This document shows, piece by piece, positions 9,925 to 20,760 of a stretch of DNA of 64,000 nt. The translations under genes were made by a program, and so were the position numbers. Location: the NCBI GenBank assembly GCA_037447655.1, contig JBBHKE010003373.1:179720-243719 (forward strand), in the 5' to 3' direction. Below the pieces are notes generated by a model, which did not search any database, was not told the DNA's origin, and worked only from the letters and a program-made list of their open reading frames with translations. The stretch comes from Zygnema cylindricum (lineage: Eukaryota; Streptophyta; Zygnematophyceae; Zygnematales; Zygnemataceae). Each line of letters starts with the position of its first letter. Positions within the stretch are counted from its first letter, which is position 1.

Positions 9925-12900
9925 TTACTCACTTAGACCACATGCTTTTATGCAGTACTCCAATTTACGAGCGGGAAGGGCTTTTGTCAACATGTCCGCA
10001 ACCATTTTCTCATCAGGCAAATAACAAAGTTTTACCACTTTTGCAAAGACTTTCTCACGTACCAAATGTAGCCGAATGTCCATATGTTTACTCTTAAAAT
10101 GGTGACTTGGGTTTGTAGCCACATAAATGGCTGCTTGATTGTCGCACCACATTATTTGTGTCCCGTGTCGCGAAAACCCAATTCTTGAAGGAATACCTTT
10201 ACCCATATCAACTCTTTCAAGGCTGCGCTCGCAGCCATATATTCGGCTTCCATAGTAGATTGAGCAGTGACCTTTTGAAGTTTACTACTCCAACTACAAG
10301 TACCACTTCCATTCTGAATGACATACCCAGTTGTAGACTTTCTACTAGGCACATCACCATAGCTAGCATCACTCCAAGTATTAATGTTAACCTTGTCCCC
10401 TCCCAAAGTAAGCCAAAGATTTCTAGTCCCAACAAGATACCTTAACACCCTTTTTGCAGCTTCCCAGTCTCTCTTTCGTGGATTTTGCAGACTTCTGCTC
10501 AATACACCAACAGCTGCAGCTATATCCGGCCTAGTACAATTCATGAAGTAAATTAGACTTCCTGCTACTTGTCTATAAGGTACTTGGGACATAAATTTTT
10601 GCTTTCTGCACTGAGTTCCTCATCTATTATAACTCCAAACTCATGCTCCATTCCTTCAAGTTTTTGCTTATACTCCATAGGAGAAGCACAACCTTTTGCA
10701 TCAGCCAAGCCAAATTTTTCCAACATGTTTCCTATTGCTTCTTTTTGTGTTAGCCTAATGATTTTTTTTTTCTATCTCTTTCAACTTGTATTCCAAGAAT
10801 GTATTTAGCCTCACCCAAATCCTTCATTTCAAATTTTGAATTAAGAGCGTGTTTTACTCTAGCAATTCCTTCTTTGTTCCTACTAATTAGCAGCAAGTCA
10901 TCAACATACACAGCAATGAATATCACCTCATCAGGATTATCACCACACATCACATATACTGAATGATCTGAGCTAATTCTTGTAAATCCTAATCCTGTCA
11001 AGAACTCATCTAACTTTCTGTTCCATTGCCTAGGGGCCTGTTTTAGGCCATACAAAGATTTTAAAAGTCTGCACACAAGATTTTCTTTTCCTGCTTCCTC
11101 ATAACCCTCTGGTTGCTTCATATAGATGACCTCATCTAAATCACCATGCAAAAATGCAGTTTTGACATCCATTTGGTGGATGTCAAAATCCTCTATGGCA
11201 GCTAATGTAAGTAAGATGCGGACAGATGGAAACCTTACAACCGGTGAAAAAGTTTCTTCATAATCTATCCCCTCCTTTTGATTATATCCCTTAGCAACCA
11301 AGCGAGCCTTATACCTGTCTATGGTATTATCTGGGTTCAATTTTAATTTAAACACCCATTTACTTCCAATAGCCTTTCTTCCTGGAGGAAGTTCCACCAG
11401 ATCCCAAGTTTGGGCCTCCATGATGGACTTCATTTCCTCATTGACGGCTTCCACCCAATGTTCCCTTTCATTACTCGAAAAAGCTTCTTTCAATGTTAAA
11501 GGCTCTTCTATGTGTGCAGAATGAGCAAAGGCTGCATTTTCTCCCCTGAGTCGTGCACTTCGCCTCACTCCACCTGGAAATTCTGTCGCTGGTATAGATG
11601 GTTGGGTCCTCCTCCTTGATACATGTGATTCTTCTTGTGATTCAGTTTCAGCTTGAGGTAGAGGAGATTCTACAACTCTTTCGGGCATAACACTTCCTGT
11701 TTCTGGTGGAGAAGATGATTCCAAGTCATTTTGACTTAAACTAGATGCATTTTCTACATTTTTCTTGAAAAATAAAGGATTTTCCTCTAAAAAGATATAA
11801 TCAACACTTTTATCTTTCTTTTCATTGCTACATTGACTAAATACATCTACTCCTCTTCCCTCATCCTTCACTATGATGTTTCTGGCTACCACAACTCTAT
11901 TTCTCTTAATGTCATATACTTTATAACCCTTGGCATGATCATCATACCCTAAAAATATACCTGGTATGCCTTTTGGCTCTAATTTCCATTTTTGTGGATC
12001 ATTATCTAGCAAAAATACCTTACTTCCAAACACTTTGAAGTGACTTACATCTGGTTTGTGTCCTGTCCACATTTCATAAGGAGTTTTATCTTTTATTGCC
12101 CTTGTTTCTAGCCTATTTCTCACATAAGCTGCACAATGCATAGCCTCTGCCCAAAATTTGTAATCTATGTCCATATCAGCCATCATTGTCCTAGCACACT
12201 CTGATATGGTCCTATTCATCCTTTCTGAAACACCGTTTTGTTCCGGAGAATAAGGAACGGTTAGTTGACGTGAGATTCCATGCAATTTTAGGAATTCTGC
12301 AAACTCATTAGAAATGTACTCCCCTCCATTATCAGATCTGAATCCCGCTATCTTTCTCTCATGTAGATTCTCAACCCAAGCCTTATACTCTTTAAATTTT
12401 GAAAAAACTTCATCCTTACTTCTCAAAAAATAAACTGTAGTAAATCTACTATAGTCATCAGTAAAGGTAAGCATAAACTTAGCACCTCCCACAGATGGAT
12501 ACCTAGATGGCCCCCATACATCTGAATAAATTAGTTCTAGCACCCTGCTACTTCTATGATCAGTTTGCGAAGGGAAAGGCAACTTATGAATTTTTCCCAT
12601 TGCACAACCATCACATACATTTGATGCTGGTTTTTGACTAATTTTTACACCTTCCACCATTTTTTGATTTACCATCTTTTCTAATCTATCATAATTCACA
12701 TGTCCTAAACGTTTATGCCATAAATCACAATCACTGATTACACTTGAGTACATAACATCATTGTCATTATCATTTGCAAGACTCAACCGATACAAATTGT
12801 TTCCTCCAGCAAATCCTTCTGCAACTATTTTCCCATTCTTACTCACTGTTTTCTTTCCATTCTCAGATATAGTTTTAAAACCTTTCTTTTCTACCACTGA

Positions 12901-14158
12901 CGTAGAGAAAAAGTTTCTTTTAAAAGCTGGGACATGCAACACATCTTCCAAAACCCTTTTCACAGGTTTTCCCTCTACGTTCAACATAAGTGACACCCTC
13001 CCCTTTGCTTTTGACTCAACAAAGGTATCATCACTAAAATAAATTTTGATGGGTGAAATAGATTGAATACTCTCATATAGATGGCGATTGCGGCACATGT
13101 GGGCAGATGCACCGGAGTCCATTATCCATTCGTCTTCCTCCACGCCTTCCGTTGCTTGTGCCATCGCAAAGTATTTCTTTTCGCTGTTGATAGGATAGCT
13201 GCTCACATCCTCCTCCTTTAGTTCGTTGAATAGAGAAGTTGGCCGTCCACCAGATTGAGAAGGAACCCGGCTTTCGTCCCAACCAGAGCGAAAATTTCCT
13301 GTAGCTTTCGCTCTCTTGTAGGCATTACACAATCTGAAAACATGGCCTTTTTCATCACAATAATAGCATGTCAAAGGTGTCCTTCTAGGACCACTACCTC
13401 TGCCACTGCCATTGCCAATCTTAGAGTCTGAAAACTGGTTAGCTAGTGCCTGAACAGACTTACTACTACCTCTTTGTGACATTTGGTTAGCTTCTTCACT
13501 CAAAATAAGTTGAATTGCTAATGCTATGTTCCATTGACGCTGTGGAATAGCCCTAAGCCTATCCATGGCTCCCTTATATTCATCGGGCAAAGTTCTCATC
13601 AACAACATAGCCTGCTGAGGTGGTGAAAAGTCCCCACCTGCACTAGTACTCTGAAGAAACAACCTTTTCATAGCATGACAATGATCTGACATACTACCTC
13701 CAGAATACTTAAATTCAAAAATCTGAGTGGCTATGTTTGTCTGGACGGTAACATCTAGCTGAACATACATAGCACGTACACTAAACCAAACATCAGATGC
13801 TTTCTTCATCCAAGATACGACATTAGCAAATCTTTGTCATAGACTGCTTCAAGACGTTGAGGCAATGGAGATTATTCTTTCTCCAATCCGGCGCAGTCAC
13901 ATTCGCTGATCCTTCCACAATGGATGACAAGTCCCTCTCCTCGAAATATGAGCTCAACATATCTCCCCAGTATAAGTAGTCAGTTTTGTCAAAAATAAGC
14001 AATTTGGGCGGTGGGCCCATAACCTGTTGAATGTCATGGGCATTAAGACTCGGCTGTGATCCACTCCCACTAGGAGTCACACTTACACCAACAAAAGCAG
14101 GTGGAACACAAGGGCTAATACGAGCACTTGCAATAGGAGCTGAGCCATTATCAGACAT
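9925..14158 (-). pseudogene. gag-pol: Copia-1 gag-pol polyprotein, four frameshifts
   Basis: Starts at ATG 14158-14156, inside the LTR, and reads through the primer-binding site (QQVMGPPPK). Domains in order: gag (13823-14158 and start of the next frame), zinc knuckle CYYC-x4-H-x4-C, protease MDSGAS, pre-integrase WHKRLGH with a C-x2-C pair, integrase with all three acidic residues (YSDVWGP, SDNGGEY, NGVSER), reverse transcriptase from VELPPGRKAIG to YVDD, and RNase H ending at 9925 (WCDNQAA, ADMLTKALP). Frame breaks lie near 13815, 10755, 10605 and 10160. At least two (near 10755 and 10605) fall in A homopolymers on the element strand and look like one-base losses; the others are one-base shifts. 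Apart from these the catalytic residues are in place, so the element is either recently dead or the breaks are sequencing errors. Confidence 0.9.
14011..14024 (-). other. Copia-1 primer-binding site (initiator tRNA-Met anticodon arm)
   Basis: On the element strand GGTTATGGGCCCAC directly follows the LTR end TTCAACA. It is the reverse complement of GTGGGCCCATAACC, the anticodon stem-loop of plant initiator tRNA-Met (CAT anticodon), not of the tRNA 3' end. Drosophila copia and yeast Ty5 are known to prime from such internal tRNA fragments. Confidence 0.85.
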
Positions 14159-14713
14159 GTTAGCGGAAGCAAACCCAAAAAGAAATGCTTAGAAGACTAG
14201 ATCTATAGTGTAAGATATGTAACTCCAAACGAAAGAGGTCTTTCAACCAAACAAACATGTACTACAAGCAAATTAGAGACAATAGAGCATAAAACACCTT
14301 AAACTGTACTCAGTGCTCTCATTTCCTTAATTCTTGTGTAGAATGTACATTCTGTATCGAAATAATCAATCCTAATTGAACTAAATACTCAAAAGATCTA
14401 GAAAACATCTAAAAGATCTAGAAAACATCTAAAACGTATGTACATGGTTCACTAGACATTGTATGACAAAAATCTAAGTGTTTAGACCATAATTGTCCAC
14501 TAACAATATCTATACCCTAAAAATCCGGGTGATTCTTATCACGTCTACATTCATTGGCGGCCCTACACACTAATTAACTTAAAGATATCAATTCGTGTAG
14601 ATACTACAAAAAATCCACACTAAATTTGGTCAATATTGAACAGTTGGTATTCCAAAAATATTCTAAGTCATAGACTCAAATTTCTAAGACTTACTAAAGC
14701 TTACTTTTCAATA
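14025..14713 (-). repeat. Copia-1 5' LTR
   Basis: 689 bp, TATTGAA...TTCAACA on the element strand (first dinucleotide TA instead of TG). The last 134 bp encode the first 44 residues of gag, starting MSDNGSAP. Sequence agrees closely with the 3' LTR over its whole length apart from the 27-bp duplication there. Confidence 0.9.
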
Positions 14714-14878
14714 TGAATTGACCTCTTTTTGCTAGAAAAATGGTGCAGCTGCTGATTTTGATCGAGAAGAACCAACTTCAGGCACTGGAAGCTAAGCCAT
14801 TGTTCTAAAAAACTGAAAGGTGTCACAACCTTTTTTAAAACACTGGTGTTTTAGGCTTATAACCTTCACATATAGCTA

Positions 14879-15095
14879 CACTGTCCATCTTTATTAGAGT
14901 TAAACATATCTCGGGGAGTTAAAGCTATTTTTCTCGACACATGTTTGTCGGATTTTCAATTGTGACGTCATGATCTAAAGGTAAGACCATCACCTTTCGA
15001 TTGCTTGTTTCACGAAAATAATCTAGCGGTCCATCACAAAGGTCGACGCTTTTGACTGCCCAACAGCTGTTTAACTCTAATTACCATTGGCGATG
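14879..15095. mobile_element. TA-flanked TIR element in PSP intron
   Basis: 217 bp between TA dinucleotides (14877-14878 and 15096-15097). The ends are imperfect inverted repeats of about 27 bp: CACTGTCCATCTTTATTAGA on the left and CATCGCCAATGGTAATTAGA on the right in reverse complement, both continuing GTTAAAC. No ORF. It lies in the intron between exon copies B and C of the phosphoserine phosphatase remnant. Confidence 0.7.
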
Positions 15096-15309
15096 TAGCG
15101 CTCATCTTGGTTTGGGGTGAAACCAAATTGAATGGAACAAAACTGACTCTTTTTTTGTTGTCATTTTCTAAACTTGCAGGAACATGGATATATAAAGTTG
15201 GTCATGGTGGTAGATGGAGCAACTGATCTTGTGGTGTGAATTGCTTTTTGCCTGTACTTATAATTCCCCTAAAACAAGAAGGTGTTTTTGTACAAAATGT
15301 TATGACTAC

Positions 15310-15640
15310 TACGCTAGTAACGAAAGTAATAGGGCAAAGTAATAGGGCAGTATAATAGGTCAGTAACAAAAGTACTTGGTAGTACCAAAGGTATTAGGGT
15401 AGTAGCAAAAGCAACATGTATTTAACAAAAGTAGTAAGCCACTAACAAAAAATTATTTGGCCAGTAACAAAAGTAATAGCGACGTATAATAATTCCCTAA
15501 GAGCTAGAAACAATAACCAAAGTAATTGGCCACTGACGAAAGCAACAGGTTATTATCGAAAATTCGTAAAAAGTATGCATGAAAGTATATATGAAAGTAC
15601 GGTCCTATACTAGGGCAGTAGCAAAAGTTCTAGCGATGTA
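15310..15640. repeat. Degenerate tandem repeat (AGTAACAAAAGTAATAGG)n
   Basis: Roughly 20-30 bp units around GTAACAAAAGTAATAGGGCA repeated with much divergence, within what would be the last intron of the phosphoserine phosphatase remnant. Confidence 0.7.
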
Positions 15641-15857
15641 GTATTCCCATTCAAGTGGAAGATGGGAAATGGGAGATTCTTATCATGCTCAAAGAGCAGG
15701 AGATTCTGATATGTTTGTCGGTTATGGAGGAGTTCAAATTCGACCTAAAGTTGCTCATGGAGCTGATTAGTTCGTTTACAATTTCGACGATTTTATTTCG
15801 ACAATGGCGTAAGCAACATCATCGGCTCAGATCTCACAGATTCAATATTTTGTTGTA

Positions 15858-15928
15858 GAATAACTTATTTTGGATCATATATTCAAAGTCAACGAATAAC
15901 TTGTTTTGGATCATATATTCAAAATCAA
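15858..15928. repeat. 36-bp tandem duplication
   Basis: Two units beginning GAATAACTT and containing TTTTGGATCATATATTCAAA, just after the phosphoserine phosphatase stop. Confidence 0.9.
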
Positions 15929-15935
15929 TGTCAGT

Positions 15936-18080
15936 CAATGTTAGGCGATTTTCAGATAAGATTTGAAATTTGGTAGGTTTAAGGTGTGGTAAGTTTCAGA
16001 ATTGAAAGAGCCTTTTCAAATTAACTGTAGGGTCAGATAGATTTTTTTAGGGTAACATTTGCTGCCGTACATTCTTTTCAATAAAGATGTATTCTTATAT
16101 TGAATTCATCGTGATATATCGCGATACAATATTTTTGTTGCATGTCATTGAAGGATCTCAAGCTCTGTATCACTTGCAATATTCTTTTCCATTAGTTGTT
16201 TTTTGATACGATACAAGAGCTATATTTTATTCGTTGCTGCAAATTTGTTATGTCACAAGTGGTGTTTTGTCATTAAAGGTTATGATCCCGTAGGACTTGT
16301 GATGCTTGTTTCAGTTGTAATGTTGCGGATCACAAATAAGCCGGAGCGCAAATCTTGTGTGACAATTGTATGGATGAGTGTGTGTATTCGACACATGGAC
16401 GTGCACTAATATATCTTCTGGTTTTTATTATGTTTGATTTGCAAAATTTGATGAGTTTTTCAAACTTTGACGTTAATTTGTAATGGGAGGGATACATCTT
16501 GACCAGTTGTGGAGATTTGTGCATTTTACTTTTGGTTTGCAGTACAAGTGCAAGTGTACTGAATGTTTGCGTTTGATACCGAAACTATGCAATCTAATAC
16601 CCTAGAACGAGCATTGAGAAGTCATCCTCGCTACTGTTTTTATAATACTATTTTTTATGCACTCAACAATTTACCTCGGCCAATTTCCAATATTTAACAA
16701 ATTCTTGCATTCAATCTGCGACTTCTGGAACTAAATTGCTTGTGGTATGAGCCTAAAGATGTGTTCGTTTAAATGCAGAGAATATTTAATACAACTTAAG
16801 TGTAGGAAGATGTGCGGATTGACATTGACTCCTATATTTCTTTGCGAATTTGGCCATGCCACCCCTTTTGGACCCCTGGGCTCAAATGGTTTATCATCGC
16901 GCTTTTTAATTCAACATGCTTATTAGTCTTAAATAGTGCTGATAACTCTATTCTCAATTTTCAGAAAAAAAAATACGAGCACATTTTTTAACAATCACAG
17001 CAATGGCCAGTGTACAATACTTCTCCCTCTCCGTCTCCTTCTCCTGCTCCACTCCACTTCTTTCCTCTCCCTCTCTCTCCCTCCCTCTCCCTTCTCCCAG
17101 TCAAGGGGGCATGCCTTTAGTAATTGTCTCTTCATGTTTTCCTTCCAAACTAGAATGCTTAATGCAAAACAAAACCACAACACTCGGGTATTTTACCGCT
17201 GACATCAACAAAATAATGGGAGAAACACCAACAATAATATATAAGACCTATCACTTTAAAACCGTTTAAATACAAAAAACATGGTCGTCCATAAAAAAGC
17301 CCGAAAAAACTTTACACCATAACTCAAGGGAAACTGTAGCAAAGCAGGTTTATAATTTCTGAATATACAAAAGAAAAAGGGGTACATATATCCCCATAAC
17401 CAAGAAAAGGAAAAGTTAAACATGTTTTTTAACTATTAACTGCTATACAAAACCTGAGTGTAGTCACAACCTCTATCAAGCTGTCAACCTTTCAGTGGTC
17501 GCTTTGACACAAAAATATACATTGGGAGAGAGTGTACACCATAACTCTAAACTAAATCATGATGTGAATAAAGACAAAACTTTCACCTTGTTTAGAGAAA
17601 AATGAAGGCTTCCATTGAAAAGGATATACTAAGACAGAAAAAAAAACAAAATATTTTTCTTTTGTGTATCATGTCTCCATCAAGATTCTCTCCCTTGGTT
17701 TTCAAAATATGTTTTCTTTCTTGTTATTTTGGTTCCCCTTCTGATTCTTCTTGTTTCTTCTCATTGTTTTTCCTTCTCATTCTTCTTTATCTATCTTCTT
17801 CGTCTTTCTTCTTTCTTTCATCTTTTTTCTTCTATCTTTCTTTTTTCTTCTTTTTGTCTTCGTCTTTTTCACACCTGTTCTGTTTCTTCCTACTCCCTCC
17901 TCCTCTTTCCTCATCCTCCACCTTTCTCCTCCATCTTTCCTCCATTTTTCTCCTCCTTCCTCCTCCTTTTTTTCCTTCATCACTACACAAGTCGATCAAT
18001 AAGGCATGCGATGGCCAAAGGCAGGATGGGCCATATTTTCCATTTGTATAGGATCTACCTCGAAGCCGTAATCCATAAGA
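15936..18080. other. Noncoding stretch with pyrimidine-rich tracts
   Basis: No recognisable gene. It contains a CT-rich tract at about 17024-17100 and a TTCTTC-rich tract at about 17690-17990. Open frames over these tracts are compositional. Confidence 0.5.
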
Positions 18081-18260
18081 GGCCGTTTCTCCAACTCTTT
18101 ATCGTGGTCAACCACAAAATCAACCACAACATTTGACCTCATATGTCAATACAACCAGTAGTGAAGAAAAGGTCGTTTCTCCAACTCTTTATTGTGGTCA
18201 ACCACAAAATCAACCTCAACATTAGACCTCACATGTGAATACAACCAGTAGTGAAGAAAT
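18081..18260. repeat. 90-bp tandem duplication
   Basis: Units 18081-18170 and 18171-18260 share GTTTCTCCAACTCTTTAT and ACAACCAGTAGTGAAGAAA with few differences. Confidence 0.92.
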
Positions 18261-18435
18261 CCTACTTGTTCTGGTTTACTTTCGGGATTCTTTTCCTCAT
18301 TTTGAAACTTACGTTTTTGAAAAACATGTTTACCTCCATCGGCCTCCCCTTACTTTCGTAATTTTTTTTCCAAAACCGCTCCAAAACCTAGAGATCTAGG
18401 GTACTGGAAAGTAAAGTACCTCCATGTTAAAACAC

Positions 18436-18588
18436 TTCAATTAGATAGATTGGTCCGAATCAAAAAAGTACCATTCAATTAGATAGATTGGTCCGAATCT
18501 AAAAAGTACCCTTCAATTAGATAGATTGGTCCGAATCAAAAAATTACCCTTCAATTAGATAAATTGGTCTAAATCAAAAAATTACCAT
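18436..18588. repeat. 38-bp tandem repeat, four units
   Basis: Four consecutive units of TTCAATTAGATAGATTGGTC followed by CGAATCAAAAAAGTACC, starting near 18436, 18474, 18512 and 18550; the last unit is the most diverged. Confidence 0.92.
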
Positions 18589-18839
18589 TTTTTTTCTGGG
18601 GAACACATAATCAAATCTCACTGCTTCTCTTTAAGGTCTTCACCATTTCATACCTTTGAATAGTTAAGTTATATGATTACAATTTGTTCATGAATGAGGT
18701 ACCAAAAACTCTTTAGATGCCCTCCAATTTTTTGCCTCTCGCGGACAAAAAAAAATTTGGGCTTATCTGAATACTAATTTGGAGTCCTCTTTGAAACTCT
18801 TCAGGACACCTATGACCAAATCATCAATTTCAATCCCTC

Positions 18840-19090
18840 TTTGTCCTTCAAAATTAAATTTTCCTGCACTCCAGAAAATCTTTTTCTATTAATAAAATGA
18901 AGATACACTAAAATAATTGAAATTAAAAAAGGTACGGCTAACCTTTCGAGCATCATATATAAATCGGACCACTATGATTAATTTTCCTTGCACTCCAAAA
19001 GTCCTTTATCTACTAAAGAAAGTAAAGATAAATTAAAATCGTTAGAAATAAAGAAGATAAATCTTACCTTTCGAGCATCATCTACTGCCG
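18840..19090. repeat. Diverged tandem duplication of about 130 bp
   Basis: Two copies share TTTTCCTGCACTCCA (or TTCCTTGCACTCCA), then A-rich sequence, then CTTTCGAGCATCAT. The ends are at about 18955 and 19083. Noncoding. Confidence 0.75.
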
Positions 19091-19169
19091 AACTCTAATC
19101 TCGTGCCGCAACATAGGCAGTTCGCCGATTGCTATATAAAATAGCATCCGTGTTATAAACTCCAATTCA

Positions 19170-19435
19170 AAAGTCACAGATTGAGTCTCTAAAACAATTC
19201 ATCATGGTGAAATTGAACTTGAAATTGAATCTAAAATTGCATCTCTCTGTACACTATTCATTATTGTGAAATTGAATCTTTTCGGTACATAATTTATTGT
19301 AGTGAAACTAAGTCCGTCTGCATACAGTTAAATATAGTCAAATTGAACCTTTACTATTGATAATTCATTAAAGTGAAATCGAATCTATTTGTAAATTATT
19401 CAATATAGTGAAATTGTTTTTTTTTCTGTACACAT
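19170..19435. repeat. Degenerate tandem repeat (ATTCATTATAGTGAAATTGAA)n
   Basis: Five or six diverged units of about 45-60 bp built around GTGAAATTGAATCT. No coding potential. Confidence 0.7.
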
Positions 19436-19644
19436 CAGTGACTATAATTGCAAATTAAGTATAAGTTGAAGGTCAATAAAAACTGTAGACACATTATTCG
19501 AATTATGTAAAAAAAGAATAGTGGATGTTGCATTAGATAGCATTTCAAATGCTTTATTAAAACAAATTCAACTATAGACCGCCAAACAAACTTAAGTACA
19601 AAATCATTGTGGCTCACGTAAATACTAGTTTGTAGGATAACTCT

Positions 19645-19910
19645 TGAAGAGGGAAGGGGAGAGGGAGATTGAGAGGGAGAGGGAGAGGGAGGGAGAGGGA
19701 GACGAAGAGGGGGGGAGGGAGGGAGAGAGGGTGAGAGAGAAAAGGGAGGGTGAGAAAGAGGGAGGGAGAGAGTGAAAGAGGGAAAAAGGGAGGGAGGGAG
19801 GGCTGATTGGGAGGGAGGGAGGGCATATTGGGAGGGAGGGATGGAAGGAGGGAGGGCAGATTGGGATGGAAGAAGGGCAGATTGGGAGGGAGGGACGGAG
19901 GGAAGGAGGT
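19645..19910. repeat. GGGA polypurine array 3
   Basis: About 270 bp of GGGAGAGGGA/GGGAGGGA units with the same GGCAGATTGGGAGGGAGGG block as arrays 1 and 2, directly followed by dispersed repeat copy B. Confidence 0.93.
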
Positions 19911-19914
19911 TTTA

Positions 19915-20760
19915 GATGGGAGTAAGATGGGAGATGGGCCGCGTTAAGATGGGAGATGGGCGGCATTAGGAGGTGGGCGAGGAAAGTCTGTCACAACTAC
20001 AAGAGGTAAGAAGTGGGGAAGAAGTTTCGTCAAAATTACAAAAAAGTTTTAAGTTTATTTTTTTTACGTTATATTTTAGATGATTTTGATTGGCTATTCG
20101 TTTATGGGTTATCATCTTAAAAAAATTATTTACAGTACGGATCAATCATTCGAGATGCGACTTCATGTTTTATCAAAGTATGTTTTTTGCATTCCGAAAA
20201 GGGTTTCTTATCTCGACTTCATGTTTTATCAAAGTTTGTTTTTTGCATTCCGAAAAGGGTTTCAACAAAAGAAGATGATTTACCACAGTTATCAAGGTTT
20301 GACGCACTTGACCGTATGTTTTGTCCGTCGCTACGCTCCAAAAATGTTGGTAGCCGAGCGGTCGGTCAGTTTGGCGCCTCTGTTTTTGTTCTTATGCGAA
20401 ATGAATTGTACGGGATCATTCTTTTCCTCATCTCATTCACCATCTATTTCTAGTGTGAATGCAAGAATGGATATGGCAATGAAAGTGATGACAAATCCCA
20501 CTTGAAGCCAGTCGACCACAATTCCGTGGTTCACACTTGAAAAAGGGGAAAACGGTATGGTATGAAAACGGTATGGTATGAAAACAGTACTTTTTCTTGT
20601 CCGCCGTAAAGAGGCACGTGACGATAGCATACGTCAACCATCGTGTCGTGATATGAGCGACTTGTCTCTACGAAAAATAAACACTTTGCGGACATGATAT
20701 GTACGAAGCCTTCCAAATCAAACCGTCTTGCCACGTAAGCGTACGCACTAACCGAAAATA
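19915..20760. repeat. Dispersed repeat DR, copy B
   Basis: Follows a GGGA array, as copy A does, and shows the same ordered landmarks from GGGAGATGGGCGGC to AAAGAGGCACGTG. It carries its own 56-bp tandem duplication (about 20158-20269, CGACTTCATGTTTTATCAAA...) that is absent in copy A. Confidence 0.75.

Larger units (their letters stand above)
9189..14713 (-). mobile_element. Copia-1: full-length Ty1/copia retrotransposon
   Basis: 5525 bp on the minus strand, bounded by a perfect 5-bp target duplication TGAAT (9184-9188 and 14714-14718). LTRs are 14025-14713 (5') and 9189-9902 (3'). On the element's own strand they run from TATTGAA to TTCAACA. The primer-binding site GGTTATGGGCCC directly follows the 5' LTR (14011-14024) and a polypurine tract precedes the 3' LTR (9903-9923). 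Order of domains gag-PR-INT-RT-RH defines the Ty1/copia class. The element inserted at the duplicated exon of the phosphoserine phosphatase remnant. Confidence 0.93.
8964..15812 (+). pseudogene. PSP: Phosphoserine phosphatase, 3' exons, disrupted by duplication and a copia insertion
   Basis: HAD-family enzyme that converts phosphoserine to serine in the plastid phosphorylated serine pathway. Exons: A 8964-9113 (LLDI---RIFAN, stop, LLF, then GFDREE-TSRS, donor GTACCA); B about 14719-14819, a diverged second copy of A's 3' half (ADFDREEPTSGT, with TAA at 14793 and TGA at 14814); C 15180-15233 (EHGY-KLVM-VDGATDL, the HAD GDG-x-x-D motif with its first Gly lost); D about 15684-15812 (FVGYGGVQIRPKVAHGAD, then TAG where the family has Trp, then FVYNFDDFI). 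A TGA at 9012-9014 replaces the family Gln after FAN; the same AATTGAC lies in copy B. Copia-1 (9189-14713) and a TIR element lie between exons. 5' exons were not found. An alternative for exon A is an acceptor at 9030-9031, which would remove the TGA but make the FAN-LLF match accidental. Confidence 0.8.

Noticed and set aside
17602-18136. Hydrophobic Phe/Ser/Leu-rich open frames that look like membrane proteins
   Set aside because: Translations of a TTCTTC-rich pyrimidine tract; complementary strand gives Lys/Glu-rich frames.
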